Of a DNA stretch of 64,000 nucleotides, positions 50,799 to 60,387 are shown piece after piece. Positions within the stretch are counted from its first letter, which is position 1, and each line of letters starts with the position of its first letter. Both the position numbers and the translations under genes were made by a program. The notes beneath the pieces are model-generated. The model was not told where the DNA came from. It was given only the letters and a program-made list of their open reading frames with translations, and searched no databases. This DNA is from Bin87 sp965262485 (GTDB taxonomy: Bacteria > Chloroflexota > Dehalococcoidia > Lucifugimonadales > UBA3495). The stretch lies in contig OZ253540.1 of assembly GCA_965262485.1 (NCBI GenBank), positions 2,728,001-2,792,000 on the forward strand. Direction: 5' to 3'.

Positions 50799-51848
50799 AT
50801 GCCACAGGACGTAGCCTACCAGGCAGAACTCAACCGGGTAGCCAGGTCGTTGGGATTAGACCAGACCCGGAACCTGGAAGACGCCATCATTGACCATTGC
50901 CTCCAGCAGTTGAGGGAATGGGTAGCGTCTCACGGTGAACCGGAAACCCTGGATGGGTTGGTCGATCGTTTCGCGCAATCGTTGGACATTCGTTTCGAAG
51001 AGGTCCATGGCTATGACGGTATGACCTCATTAATGGAACGAATGGACCCGGTAGAACGGCCGATTTTCGCGGCTCTGCGCGCCGAGTTTAGAGATGACAC
51101 CGACGGGGCTACCGTGTTGCGGGTCAATCGGCAATCGTGGGAACCGGCGTACCTGGCCCTGATCAACTGCGAGGGCTGGCACGAGTTCCGCAGGTATTTC
51201 AGCAAATGGCACGAACTCGTGCACCGGCTGCTGGAAGGCACTCAACTCACTTTCGCTTTCCGCCGGACCACTATCGACCGCCCGGAGCCGGAAGAGGTTC
51301 TGGTCGATCGGGTGACCGCCGTCCTCGCATTCTTCCCGGACATGTTCCTCCCTGTTTTGCGGGAGGAAACCGCTGATGACGGACTGCTGACGTTTGGCAC
51401 GGTTGACCGGGTCCGGGACAGAATCGCTCCTGACGCGAGTCACGAGGCCACGTTGCGTGCCTGTCTAAGTCACACCTCCGGATCCGTGTGGCTCTTGCGT
51501 TGCGCCAACAGCCTGACAGCCGGCGAAGAGCGCAGAACCAATAGCCCGCAGTTACAACTGATCCCAGCCGACCCGCCGGAGGCCAAACTCAGGGTCCAAT
51601 CTGCGATATTGAGTCCCGCGGCTACCGAATCCGGAGTTCGTTTTCATCGCAACATGCGAGTCCCCGACGGAAGTGTCGTGGCTCAAGCATTTGGCGATGA
51701 ATGGGGCGCATTCGTGGAGGGTGAAGAGCCTCTGGACACCTGGCAAACCTCTTCCGGAGGACCAATCGGGTCCGGGACCATCCACGTCGAATCGGTACAG
51801 CGCGGGCGCGATGAGGTCTGGGCTCTGGTCCGACTCGCGACCCCATGA
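50799..51848 (+). CDS. ImmA/IrrE-like metallopeptidase
   Basis: 349 residues. The zinc motif is HExxH in RRYFSKWHELVHRLLEGTQL (HELVH), with a following acidic helix EEVLVDRVTAVLAFFPDMFL in place of the usual E..A..FA.. segment. ImmA/IrrE peptidases cut XRE-type repressors; an XRE gene lies 1.5 kb downstream. The C-terminal ~150 residues are unassigned. GGAGG precedes the ATG. It is next to the ubiquitin-like operon, possibly a separate regulatory or defence module. Confidence 0.75.
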   Translation: MPQDVAYQAELNRVARSLGLDQTRNLEDAIIDHCLQQLREWVASHGEPETLDGLVDRFAQSLDIRFEEVHGYDGMTSLMERMDPVERPIFAALRAEFRDDTDGATVLRVNRQSWEPAYLALINCEGWHEFRRYFSKWHELVHRLLEGTQLTFAFRRTTIDRPEPEEVLVDRVTAVLAFFPDMFLPVLREETADDGLLTFGTVDRVRDRIAPDASHEATLRACLSHTSGSVWLLRCANSLTAGEERRTNSPQLQLIPADPPEAKLRVQSAILSPAATESGVRFHRNMRVPDGSVVAQAFGDEWGAFVEGEEPLDTWQTSSGGPIGSGTIHVESVQRGRDEVWALVRLATP

Positions 51849-51926
51849 CAAAGCATTTTCCTGTACCAGGTTGAGTCGCCACGACGGCCTAACCCAGGTT
51901 GACGGCCAGTACACACGAGTCCACTA

Positions 51927-53134
51927 GTACCGTTTCAATTTAATTCTGTTGGATAGACATGTTTGAGCTTACTGCGAGCGTCCTGGGTGGAGAACCGCCA
52001 GTCTATGCTGGCGGCGGCCTCGTTGCGCTGGCGTTCGAGGGCCGCGACCTCCCGTCTCAGCAATGCTTCATCGCCGACCCGGCGGTTCAGACATCCTCTG
52101 CTGAAGACGCTCAACTCGATCTCAGCCATATTCAGCCAGCTGCCGTGATTGGGTGTGTAATGAAACTCCAGCCGTTTCGCGATGCGCCGGGCTTCGGACG
52201 GCTCAAATGCTTCGTAGAGCGAGCCCAGCTTGTGGGTGTTGAGATTGTCCAGCACCAGCCTGACCACCTCGGCATCAGGGTATGCCTCGTCCACCAGCCA
52301 CTTCATCTGGTGCGCGAAATCCACCGCAGTGCGGCGCTCAGTCACCTCGACGTGCCTCCACCCGCCCTTCGGTTCACAGAACATGAACAGGTTCCGGGTC
52401 CCGTTTCGCTGGTACTCGGTGTCATAGCGCTCCACCCGTCCGGGGACGGCCTTGATGGGCGGACGCACATCCCCGAGCAACTGCCGGGAGGTCTCGTCGA
52501 AACACACTACCGGACGCTCCGGATTGTACTCCTGGTGGTACAAGTCCAGCACGTCTTCCATCCGAGCCACGAACTCCCCGCTCAGCTTGGGGATGCACCA
52601 TTCCTTTTTCCGCCACGGTTTGAGTTCGTTTTTTTGAGTAGCTGGCGCACCGTCTCCAGGGAGATGCTCTCGGCAAACTCCATCTCCACCACCTTGCCAG
52701 CCAGCAGATGGAGCGTCCAGTTTACGTGTCCTGCGGGTGGACTGCTGCACGCGATGGCAACCAGATGCGCTTCCTGCTTGCCGTCCAGCTTGCGCTCCCG
52801 GCCCGGCCGCGGCTGGTCATTGATGGCGGCCTCAAGTCCTTCCTCGACGAACCGTTTCCGCACTCTGGCAACGGTAGCGGCGCTGATCAAAAGCACACCG
52901 GCTATCGCACCGTCCCGAAGTCCTTCATCCGCTTTGAGCAGCGCCAGCGCCCGCTTGACGGTGCGGACTGACGGCTTGCCCCGGTGGGAAACCTCATTGA
53001 GACGGGAGCGTTCGGATTCAGTCAGTTTGACTTTATACTTGATGGCAGCCATGTCTGGATACTCCCCCACAAAAAGATCATCCCCAAGTATGGCTGCCTT
53101 CTCATATTATTACAAATCTATCCGGAAATGGTAC
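51927..53134 (-). mobile_element. IS630-family insertion sequence, 1208 bp
   Basis: The ends are GTACCGTTTC (51927) and, inverted, GGAAATGGTAC (53134), each flanked by TA (51925-51926 and 53135-53136), the TA target of IS630/Tc1 elements. It sits between the ImmA-like and XRE genes. Confidence 0.9.
51935..53052 (-). CDS. IS630-family transposase, two frames joined by a -1 shift
   Basis: Frame 1 (start 53052; a GTG at 53070 possible) carries the HTH: VKLTESERSRLNEVSHRGKP, ALLKADEGLRDGAIAGVLLI. Frame 2 carries the DDE core: PERPVVCFDETSRQLLGDVR, VVRLVLDNLNTHKLGS, HGSWLNMAEIELSVFSRGCL. The frames meet at A7 (52635-52629), a typical slippery run. Programmed frameshifting is likely. Confidence 0.88.
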
Positions 53135-53326
53135 TAGCTCGCGATCGTCCTCATCTGCTAACCGGGACCTGGAGGCACGGGATTGGTCAATCGCCCGATC
53201 GGGCAACCGGGTTGCGCCGAAACGTTGCCCGGACATAGAATGGGGTCCGGAATCCCATAGCGAATCTACCGATATGATAATATTCATTCGGTATTTCGAT
53301 ATGTCTACTCATGCGAGGAGATCATT

Positions 53327-53746
53327 ATGTCCCAGCAGACGGAGACGGTGGGGCAACGGATCAATTACGTTCGGACACAGCAAGGTCTGACATTGGAACG
53401 TCTGGCTCAACAGGCGGGGTTATCCAAGAGTTTCCTGTGGGAAGTGGAGCAGGACCGGTCCGGCATAAGCGGCAATCGCTTGCTGCAGATTGCTGATGCG
53501 TTGAACGCCTCCATAGAATATCTATTACGCGGCGGCTCGAACGTGGAGACCGAAAAACCCAAGGCGATTGAAATACCGACGGAGCTCAGCGAAGCGGCAC
53601 AGGAATTGGGGCTGAGCTACCAACAAACGCTGGCTCTTCTGCAAGTGGACCGCACGATCGTTGCATACCGCAGTGGCAAGCGCAGAGGCCGCAAGAACAA
53701 AGAAGATTGGCGATCCCTATACCGCGACATAAGTGAGCACATCTAG
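53327..53746 (+). CDS. XRE-family transcriptional regulator
   Basis: 139 residues. The helix-turn-helix is at residues 8-66: GQRINYVRTQQGLTLERLAQ, QAGLSKSFLWEVEQDRSGIS, LLQIADALNASIEYLLRG. The rest (IEIPTELSEAAQELGLSYQQ..RTIVAYRSGKRRGRKNKEDW) is a possible linker and basic tail. GAGGAG precedes the ATG. Co-directional with the ImmA-like gene, but an IS630 element now separates them, so the pair may once have been adjacent. Confidence 0.88.
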   Translation: MSQQTETVGQRINYVRTQQGLTLERLAQQAGLSKSFLWEVEQDRSGISGNRLLQIADALNASIEYLLRGGSNVETEKPKAIEIPTELSEAAQELGLSYQQTLALLQVDRTIVAYRSGKRRGRKNKEDWRSLYRDISEHI

Positions 53747-54460
53747 GGGACCCCGTAATAGCGAGCCATGGGCAGATATCCGACAGGAGTTCATCAGAAC
53801 CACTGACCTCACTGCCCAAGAGGAACCATTTCCGGCCAGGGCCGTCGCAAAGCGGGCGGGCGGGGTTGAAGTTCTCCCGGGTCTGCCGATCTACCGGTCA
53901 GGAAATGCTACCGGTGATCTCGTTAGAATGGTACCGCGACAGTCCGACGGTAGATCTGGACCGCCTACAGATCCAGTAGGTCCTGCTTAGACGTCTCCAC
54001 CATCATCTCCTCCGACTGGCGATCGCCACCAGCCGCCTCTACTGCTCCTCATTGGGAACTGTCCCGCCTTGGGCAAGACCCCACCAATTGTCTCCGTTTA
54101 CCGAGTCGACGTCTTTGGAAAACCATAACACCGTTCTCTACGGCGCAAATTTCGCTGGAACGGCAGAATTACTCCTAAACCCGGATCCACCGAAGCGATG
54201 GGCCGTGGCGTTGACACCAGGGATGATGGGCAAGGGAAGGCGAACGGGGCAGGCCCGATTCCAATAGATGGGGATGAGGGCGGCGTGAGGTAGCCACACA
54301 GCTACGATGATGGCGGCCCGCGGTGGCGATGCTGGGCGAAATTGTCAGGGTAGCGTGCAGCAAGAGACGTTCGGGGACCAGCCTGGTGCAAGTCTGCGAG
54401 GCGGTCGGGTAGTCTGGTGAGCGGGTCAGATCTCCGTCGGCGTTGACACCAGCGGTGCCG
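53747..54460. other. Stretch without a convincing gene
   Basis: Short frames exist but none shows a recognisable motif or a good ribosome site. It lies between the XRE gene and an IS1380 remnant, so decayed mobile DNA is likely. Confidence 0.5.
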
Positions 54461-54733
54461 TCAGGCTGGGAGTGGAATCGCTCGCAGCCGTGCCAGGACG
54501 CCACTGAACTGGGCTTCCCAGGGCCAGCGCTGTGGCAGATGCAAAGTGAGTTGGCGCGCCGAGCGGGTGAGCCGTCCGGCGATAGAGAAGAACCGCCGTC
54601 GGAGGGTCTTGGTGGTCACCACCTGCTCGCCCAGACCGATGCGCGCCGTCCAGCGAGCCAGGTTATGGGCCATCACCTGCACCGCCAGCCAGGCGGCGTT
54701 GGCGGGGAAGCGGCCCGAGGTGATTAACGACAA
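54461..54733 (-). pseudogene. C-terminal remnant of an IS1380-family transposase
   Basis: The 90 codons GRFPANAAWLAVQVMAHNLA, GEQVVTTKTLRRRFFSIAGR and LTRSARQLTLHLPQRWPWEA match the C-terminal end of IS1380-type transposases. The catalytic part upstream (minus strand) is missing. Confidence 0.75.
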
Positions 54734-55138
54734 TTAGTCCTGCCGCGCATTGCCTCACATCAAATGTTACCGAACTTCGGTCTAACAAAGTCTCCTGGCG
54801 GATCCAGTCACGAAATTGGAGATACTGGCCAGCGCCGTCAGAAAGATCCGCCGCAACGTATCGGCGAGCCCGATTTGGGCATCCTTCCTTCTGGCATCCT
54901 CCGCCTTATTGATACCCGTTGTGGTTCGCATAAAATGGTCATTACGTAAACCATTCCGTGCGGGAAATCCGTCCGCCGGCCCAATAGGGATTTCGTCGTC
55001 TCGTTTTTTCCGCCTTCGATGATTCAATGCGTCACTCATGGTAGTGTTCCGTGGAATGGTGTAATGAACGTCAGCCTCTCTGACCTTCAGGCAGCCAACC
55101 TGTGAGGCCGATAACCTAGAAGTTAGGGACGGGCGCGG
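54734..55138. other. Stretch without a convincing gene, holding repeat D copy 2
   Basis: 54743-54960 is the second copy of repeat D. A minus-strand frame 55039-54782 covers it but has no known motif and I do not call it with confidence. 54961-55138 shows nothing recognised. Confidence 0.4.
54743..54960. repeat. Degenerate repeat D copy 2
   Basis: Similar to 46569-46780, including CAAATGTTACCGAACTTCGG, GCTGGCCAGTATCTCC-type and TTATTGATACC blocks on opposite strands. It adjoins the IS1380 remnant. Confidence 0.6.
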
Positions 55139-55414
55139 TCACTCGTGCCGTAGCTGCATCGGCTCCCCATTCTCAGTCTTCCGACGGCGGCGCGGATCGT
55201 AGCCGGCCAATGGCACATGCCGATCCCCGAACACGGGGTCTCGGTCCACGATCTCGGCCCGGATGAATTCCAAGCGTAATTTGCCGGCGCCGATGGTCAG
55301 GTCGGCCTGAAATTCCCACTCCTCAATGTAATCGCGTACCGCCGCTCGCGCCGATGCCTCGTCCGCATAATGGCCATGGAGTTCCAAAGTGACCTCTCCG
55401 CCGTCCATTACCAC
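55139..55414 (-). CDS. Small hypothetical protein
   Basis: 91 residues. EVTLELHGHYADEASARAAV then RDYIEEWEFQADLTIGAGKL and RLEFIRAEIVDRDPVFG give a beta-alpha-beta-like pattern that resembles uncharacterised single-domain proteins. No function. The start (GTG or ATG near 55414-55408) is uncertain. A second frame at 55408-55683 upstream may or may not be real. Confidence 0.5.
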   Translation of the reverse strand: MVMDGGEVTLELHGHYADEASARAAVRDYIEEWEFQADLTIGAGKLRLEFIRAEIVDRDPVFGDRHVPLAGYDPRRRRKTENGEPMQLRHE

Positions 55415-55727
55415 GTCAACCCTCCCCGCCGGTGCACGCTTCGCGGTGTCGATCTGTAAATCACATCATCGTTGCGGGTCACTCGGTAATGCAAAGCCAT
55501 CGCGTGGGGATTAACAGGTTCGCGGACGCTCAAGTGCCTTCCTCCTATTGTCCGGAGAGTTCCCAACGTTTTCGTGCAGTGGCCGGACCCTGGCCGAACC
55601 CCGACTCGGCTTGACGCCAAATGGTCCGGCGGCGGATTGTGCCGTCCCTGTTCGGGAAGACAGCGGTGACTTGCACTGAGCATCAGAACCTCACCGCCAT
55701 TTTAAAACTACCCCGTCACACCCGGAG

Positions 55728-56639
55728 TCACGCCCGCCAGATGTCGAGGCGCTGCCAGTCCGCTGGGAAACCCATGCGACCTTGAGGAATGCGTGGGTAT
55801 CGATTCATCAGGGTTTTCAAGCCCTCTGCCCATCCCACACCGCCCTGGATGACTCCGGTCAAATAGGCAACCATCACCAACGCGTTATAAAGCCTGCCGT
55901 TATCGGCCCGATTGAAGAGGCTGGGTGAATCCTCGAACCCACCCAGCCTCTTCGGTACTGCAATCCTGGTGATGAACTCCCTATCCCACAAGCGTTCGTG
56001 ATGTGCGCAGATGTTTCTGATCGGCGCCAAGTGGCGCAGGACCGCCCGCAGTATCCGCTCGTCAATCCCGTAGGCGCCAGCAACCAGTCGTCGCACCGGG
56101 CGGCGGGTGTCTCCGTACCATCTGGAAAGCTGACCAAACGACATCACCTCGACAATCGCCCAGATCGGGCAATCGGCAAAATGGTAATGGTGCGTTCCTC
56201 TGCCATGCCGGTCATAGGCTCGATGCAGGTCTGCCAAATTCTGATAGTACCGTGATGAGAACAGTCGCGGATTCAAGTGCGCAGAGGGGCCGCCGCCTGC
56301 GACGCCGGCCAGATGGTGAGCCCATTGGGTACGTATGGATACCTCAATGTGATTGAAGGCATCCAGGAGCAGGGTGCGCAATTCCCGGTCGAATTCATAC
56401 CGCTCGATCACGGCATCGAAAGTGGCGCCAGTTCTAAAGGCGTGCCGGTCGCCGTTCACCGTCCGATTTTCGAAGGGCTCCCAGTAGCCGCGTAATCGAT
56501 AGAAATTGACGTGGCTGAGGAAGTGGGTGGCCTTCTCCGGATGCGGAATTGCCATGCCGCGTTGCCACAACTGGTCCAGCCGATCCTGGATGGAGGTACC
56601 GGGAGCCGGGGACGTCAAACTCGTCTCACCAGTGGTCAT
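55728..56639 (-). CDS. Abi_2 (AbiD/AbiF-like) abortive infection protein
   Basis: 303 residues. The family start is LDQLWQRGMAIPHPEKATHF then LSHVNFYRLRGYWEPF; the helical HEPN core includes LLLDAFNHIEVSIRTQWAHH and the R-x4-H motif RNICAHHERLWDREF. FGQLSRWYGDTRRPVRRLVA is typical of Abi_2. Members block phage by RNA cleavage when activated. It stands alone, divergent from the Gp37/Gp68-type gene. Confidence 0.88.
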   Translation of the reverse strand: MTTGETSLTSPAPGTSIQDRLDQLWQRGMAIPHPEKATHFLSHVNFYRLRGYWEPFENRTVNGDRHAFRTGATFDAVIERYEFDRELRTLLLDAFNHIEVSIRTQWAHHLAGVAGGGPSAHLNPRLFSSRYYQNLADLHRAYDRHGRGTHHYHFADCPIWAIVEVMSFGQLSRWYGDTRRPVRRLVAGAYGIDERILRAVLRHLAPIRNICAHHERLWDREFITRIAVPKRLGGFEDSPSLFNRADNGRLYNALVMVAYLTGVIQGGVGWAEGLKTLMNRYPRIPQGRMGFPADWQRLDIWRA

Positions 56640-56837
56640 TTTGTCGCCTATAGAATAGTAAAACCCCCCTGGTGCGCCGTTCCGATGAGAGGCGTGAGGG
56701 GTATTGTCATTACCAAGCTACTATGCCGGTAGCAGGCTGTCAAATCCAATCCTGGGCCACGGTAGCAATGGTGTAAACTACCGCACCAATCCTACAGTTG
56801 GACGAGATTCGGCCAGACCATTCCGCGAATAATCAGC

Positions 56838-57599
56838 ATGGGCGACAAATCGACAATCGAGTGGACTGACGCAACCTGGAACCCCGTGACGGGTTGCACG
56901 AAGGTCACGCGCGGGTGTGACAACTGTTATGCCGAGCGGTTTGCCGAGCGGTTTCGCGGTACTCTCGGTCATCATTTCGAAAGCGGGTTCGACCTCACAC
57001 TCCGGCCCGAGAGACTATCCCAACCGCTCAGATGGAAGCGTCCGCGAATGATCTTTGTGAATTCAATGAGCGACCTGTTCCACAAGGATATTCCTAAGGA
57101 CTTCATTGACCGTGTATTCGACACGATGGAAGCGGTCGACCGGCACGTTTTTCAGGTACTGACAAAGCGGAGTTCCCTCATGGGGGATTACCTGCGGCAT
57201 CGATACGGGTCGGAACTCACCCCACGCCATATCTGGTGTGGCGTTTCCGTGGAAGACGAAATGGCAACCGCCAGGGTACAACACCTTCAGAAAGCTCCAG
57301 TCTCGGTTCGTTTTCTTTCCATAGAACCGCTGCTGGGTCCGGTGGGGGATATGGATATTGAAGGGATTTCCTGGGTCATCGTCGGCGGGGAGAGCGGTCC
57401 GAAAGCCCGCCCGATGAAGCTGCCCTGGGTCCTTGACATAAGGGACCTCTGCGCACGGGAAGGAGTTCCGTTTTTCTTCAAGCAGTGGGGCGGACGGACG
57501 CCCAAATCAGGCGGACGCCTACTTGAGGGAATAGAGCATAATGCCAAGCCTGATTACCTCAATGCGGAGGAAGGAGATGCCCTTCGTATGGCACCCTAA
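56838..57599 (+). CDS. Gp37/Gp68 family (DUF5131) protein
   Basis: 253 residues. The three-cysteine motif is in TWNPVTGCTKVTRGCDNCYA (C-x6-C-x2-C, radical-SAM-like). MIFVNSMSDLFHKDIPKDFI, RFLSIEPLLGPVGDMDIEGI and WVIVGGESGPKARPMKLPWV are the family's other conserved blocks. Originally a phage protein; function not established. It overlaps by 23 bp the TcmP gene, its regular partner. Confidence 0.9.
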   Translation: MGDKSTIEWTDATWNPVTGCTKVTRGCDNCYAERFAERFRGTLGHHFESGFDLTLRPERLSQPLRWKRPRMIFVNSMSDLFHKDIPKDFIDRVFDTMEAVDRHVFQVLTKRSSLMGDYLRHRYGSELTPRHIWCGVSVEDEMATARVQHLQKAPVSVRFLSIEPLLGPVGDMDIEGISWVIVGGESGPKARPMKLPWVLDIRDLCAREGVPFFFKQWGGRTPKSGGRLLEGIEHNAKPDYLNAEEGDALRMAP

Positions 57600-58842
57600 C
57601 TCCCCTCCTCCGGAGGTTGAGGAACACAGCAAGGCGAAGCTCAATGTTCTTCGCAGATACCTCTGTGCGTATTTTGACAAGATGGGCTTGAACCCAGCTC
57701 GGGATGAACTCAAACTCGATCTCGTCGATGGATTCGCGGGGGGCGGGATATTTCAGGATGGTGGCAACACCACATCCGGCACACCCCTGATCATGCTTGA
57801 AGAGTGCAGGAACGCCCAGGAGAGACTGAATCAAAACCGTACCAAACCCATGCGCTTCGATTGCCAGTACCACTTTGTTGATGTGAACCCCGATCACACC
57901 CATCACCTTCGCCAGGCCCTGGCCGACCGTGGCTACGGAGTCGATGGAGATGAGATTGTTATTCACGACAGCCGATTCGAAGACGTAGCTGATGAAATCA
58001 TTGCCGCGATTCTGCATCGGCAGCCGCGGGCTGGCCGCGCCATTTTTCTCTTGGATCAAACCGGGTTCTCACAGGTGAAACTCGACTTGGTTAACCGCAT
58101 TTTTACAAAGCTGCCGAGAGCGGAGGTTATCCTGACGTTCGCGGCGGACGCATTGATTAATCATCTCGCAGAAAGGCCACAATTTATACGGGCAGTTGCC
58201 CCACTCGAGCTGACGGAATCCCAAATACACGACTTGATTGAGTTCAGGGACGGCGACGGTGGCAGGGCGTTGGCTCAGCGCGTGTTGCGCGAACACTTTC
58301 ATGCTACTACAAGCGCAACCTATGATACCCCCTTCTTCATCCGGCCCAAGCAGTCCCGCCGCGCCTTATGGTTCCTGCATCTTTCGAGACACCCAACAGC
58401 ACGGGACGTCATGATCCAATGCCATTGGAATAGCTTCAATACCTTCGAGCACTACGGCTCTGGCGGCTTCGACATGATGGGATGGGATGCGTTGAACACC
58501 GGTACACTGCCGCTTTTTCATTTTGAGGAACTCGATGTGAATCAGCTGCGGGTTCAGCTGCTCGACGACATGCCGGCGGAGCTGCACGCTTTGGCAGCTG
58601 CAAACCCGGTCACTGTGGACGTGATGCACCACGCGCTCGCAAACAAAACCGCTGCTCGATTCTCGGACCTCGACGGGGTTGTTCTGGAGTTGGCTCAAGC
58701 GAGGGAATTTGACATCATAAATCCCGACGGCAAGCCACGTTCGCGTAAGCTGACCAGACTTGGGGCGACTGATCGGATTGCAGTGCCCGCAATGCGATTA
58801 TTTCCCGGCTGGCCGCGAATGCCCCGAACCCAGGGACATTGA
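57577..58842 (+). CDS. tcmP: Three-Cys-motif partner protein TcmP
   Basis: 421 residues from the ATG at 57577, with GGAGGAAGGAG upstream. EEHSKAKLNVLRRYLCAYFD, LDLVDGFAGGGIFQDGGNTT and RAIFLLDQTGFSQVKLDLVN match TcmP, which has a methyltransferase-like fold and pairs with three-Cys-motif proteins such as the preceding gene. Biological role unknown; the pairs occur in accessory regions, and here next to an Abi gene and an integrase, which fits a defence or mobile module. Confidence 0.88.
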   Translation: MPFVWHPNSPPPEVEEHSKAKLNVLRRYLCAYFDKMGLNPARDELKLDLVDGFAGGGIFQDGGNTTSGTPLIMLEECRNAQERLNQNRTKPMRFDCQYHFVDVNPDHTHHLRQALADRGYGVDGDEIVIHDSRFEDVADEIIAAILHRQPRAGRAIFLLDQTGFSQVKLDLVNRIFTKLPRAEVILTFAADALINHLAERPQFIRAVAPLELTESQIHDLIEFRDGDGGRALAQRVLREHFHATTSATYDTPFFIRPKQSRRALWFLHLSRHPTARDVMIQCHWNSFNTFEHYGSGGFDMMGWDALNTGTLPLFHFEELDVNQLRVQLLDDMPAELHALAAANPVTVDVMHHALANKTAARFSDLDGVVLELAQAREFDIINPDGKPRSRKLTRLGATDRIAVPAMRLFPGWPRMPRTQGH

Positions 58843-58978
58843 ACTCAGGGAGCACAACTGGGTCGGTGAGTGCGCTCAATGAAGGTGAAGATTGAGGACT
58901 GAGCGACCAGTAAGGGCTTTATCGCGCAGCTTTTAGCTGCCGAAATCGCCCCTTAATCACCCTTCCGGAGACCCGCCC

Positions 58979-59947
58979 GTGACCGCCGCCGCCAGCGACC
59001 CGCAGATCGTCCCCCACCCGCTCGCCGCTGCGCCGGCTCTGCGCGCCGCCGACCGGGGCGTGGCCGACGCCCTTACGTCCGTCCTCTCCGACAACACCCG
59101 CCGCGTCTACGCCGCCCAGTGGCGGTTTTTCACCGGCTGGTGCGACGAGATGGACCTGCGTTCCCTGCCGGCGGAGCCCCTGACGGTGGCCCGCTACCTG
59201 GCGGTGCGGGCCGGTTCCGGCGGCAGCATCGCCACCCTGCGCCTGGCCACTTCCGCCATCGCCAAGGTACACGAATGGGCCGGCCACGATTCTCCCGGCC
59301 GGGACCGGGGCGTGCGCGAGGCGCTGAAGGGCTGGGGTCGGCGTCTGGCCAGGCCCCAGCGCCAGGCCGGCGCCCTCACCGCGGACGTGCTGGCCGTGAT
59401 CCGGCTCACCGCTCCGAAACCCCGTGCCCGCGGCCGCGGCTTCGAAACGGCGCAGCAGGCCGAGGAGCGGGCCACGTTTGACGTCGCCCTGGTGGCAGTG
59501 TTGTCGGATGGGGGGTTGCGGCGTTCCGAGGCTTCATCTCTGACCTGGGGCGACGTGCAGCGCTGGGACGACGGCAGCGGCCGCATCACCGTAATTCGCT
59601 CCAAGACCGACGCCGAAGCCCAGGGCGCCGTGGTGGCCATCACCCCCGCTGCCATGAAGGCGCTTTCGGCCATCCGGCCGGTGGGCGTTGGTGGTGAGGT
59701 GAAGGTGTTCGGGCTATCCGAGTCGCAGATCGCCCGGCGGGTGAAGGCGATGGCCAAGGCCGCAGGGTTAGTTGATTGGGAGTTCTTCAGCGGCCACAGC
59801 GGGCGGGTGGGCATGGCTCGGCGCATGGCCCAGAACGGCGCCCCCACCCATGAGATCGAGCGCCAGGGCCGCTGGAAGCAGGGCGGCGGCATGGTCGGCC
59901 GCTACACCCGCGGCGAATCCGCCGGGTCGGCGCTGCGCTACCTTTAG
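58979..59947 (+). CDS. Tyrosine recombinase/integrase
   Basis: 322 residues from a GTG at 58979. Catalytic set: Arg181 in LSDGGLRRSEASSLTW, Lys209 in VIRSKTDAEAQ, His273 and Arg276 in FFSGHSGRVGMARRMA, Trp299 in RQGRWKQGGGM and Tyr309 in MVGRYTRGESA. SAM-like N-terminal domain (LSDNTRRVYAAQWRFFTGWC). No attachment site was found. It stands between the TcmP gene and the CRISPR array. Confidence 0.92.
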   Translation: MTAAASDPQIVPHPLAAAPALRAADRGVADALTSVLSDNTRRVYAAQWRFFTGWCDEMDLRSLPAEPLTVARYLAVRAGSGGSIATLRLATSAIAKVHEWAGHDSPGRDRGVREALKGWGRRLARPQRQAGALTADVLAVIRLTAPKPRARGRGFETAQQAEERATFDVALVAVLSDGGLRRSEASSLTWGDVQRWDDGSGRITVIRSKTDAEAQGAVVAITPAAMKALSAIRPVGVGGEVKVFGLSESQIARRVKAMAKAAGLVDWEFFSGHSGRVGMARRMAQNGAPTHEIERQGRWKQGGGMVGRYTRGESAGSALRYL

Positions 59948-60387
59948 CCAGACGGGCGATGCCTGTGTATGTAGCGTGTTCATCAAAGCGCCCAACGCTC
60001 GGCTATTACTACTGGAAAGATTTCGTTTCGAGTAGTGACAGTAGCAAGACAGCCACCGCCCAGTAAAACCCATGCCCTCAGAGCCTCACCTTCCTGGGTC
60101 CAGTCTAACTAATTCTGGACACTGTCCTCATTAGCCGCCTGACTGCAGCCGCCTGACCGCGCATCACTGTCAGTGGCCCTGAGTTCGTGCCAGGTCAAGC
60201 CGCGCCCAGTACGCTTCGCCTCCAACCACCGTTGCAGAGACCGCGGACTCTCTCCAGACGACCGTCCCGCCAGCAATCCAGCCACGCTGATGTCCTCGTC
60301 CAAATCGGGCCAATGCAGGTGTTGTCCGCCGGCGTGAATCTCCCAGTTGCTCCGCTCCTCAGGCGTCGCGTGGACCAGCCTGGATTC
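59948..60387. other. Gene-free stretch at the leader-distal end of the CRISPR array
   Basis: No recognisable gene; a minus frame at 60109-60303 (LAGRSSGESPRSLQRWLEAK) has no known motif. No degenerate repeat copy seen before the first repeat at 60388. Confidence 0.5.

Noticed and set aside
50408..50893. 161-codon plus frame before the ImmA-like gene
   Set aside because: Arg/Pro-rich, no motif, overlaps the real gene by 95 bp and has no ribosome site.
54782..55039. 85-codon minus frame covering repeat D
   Set aside because: The related copy at 46569 has broken frames, so coding is not supported.
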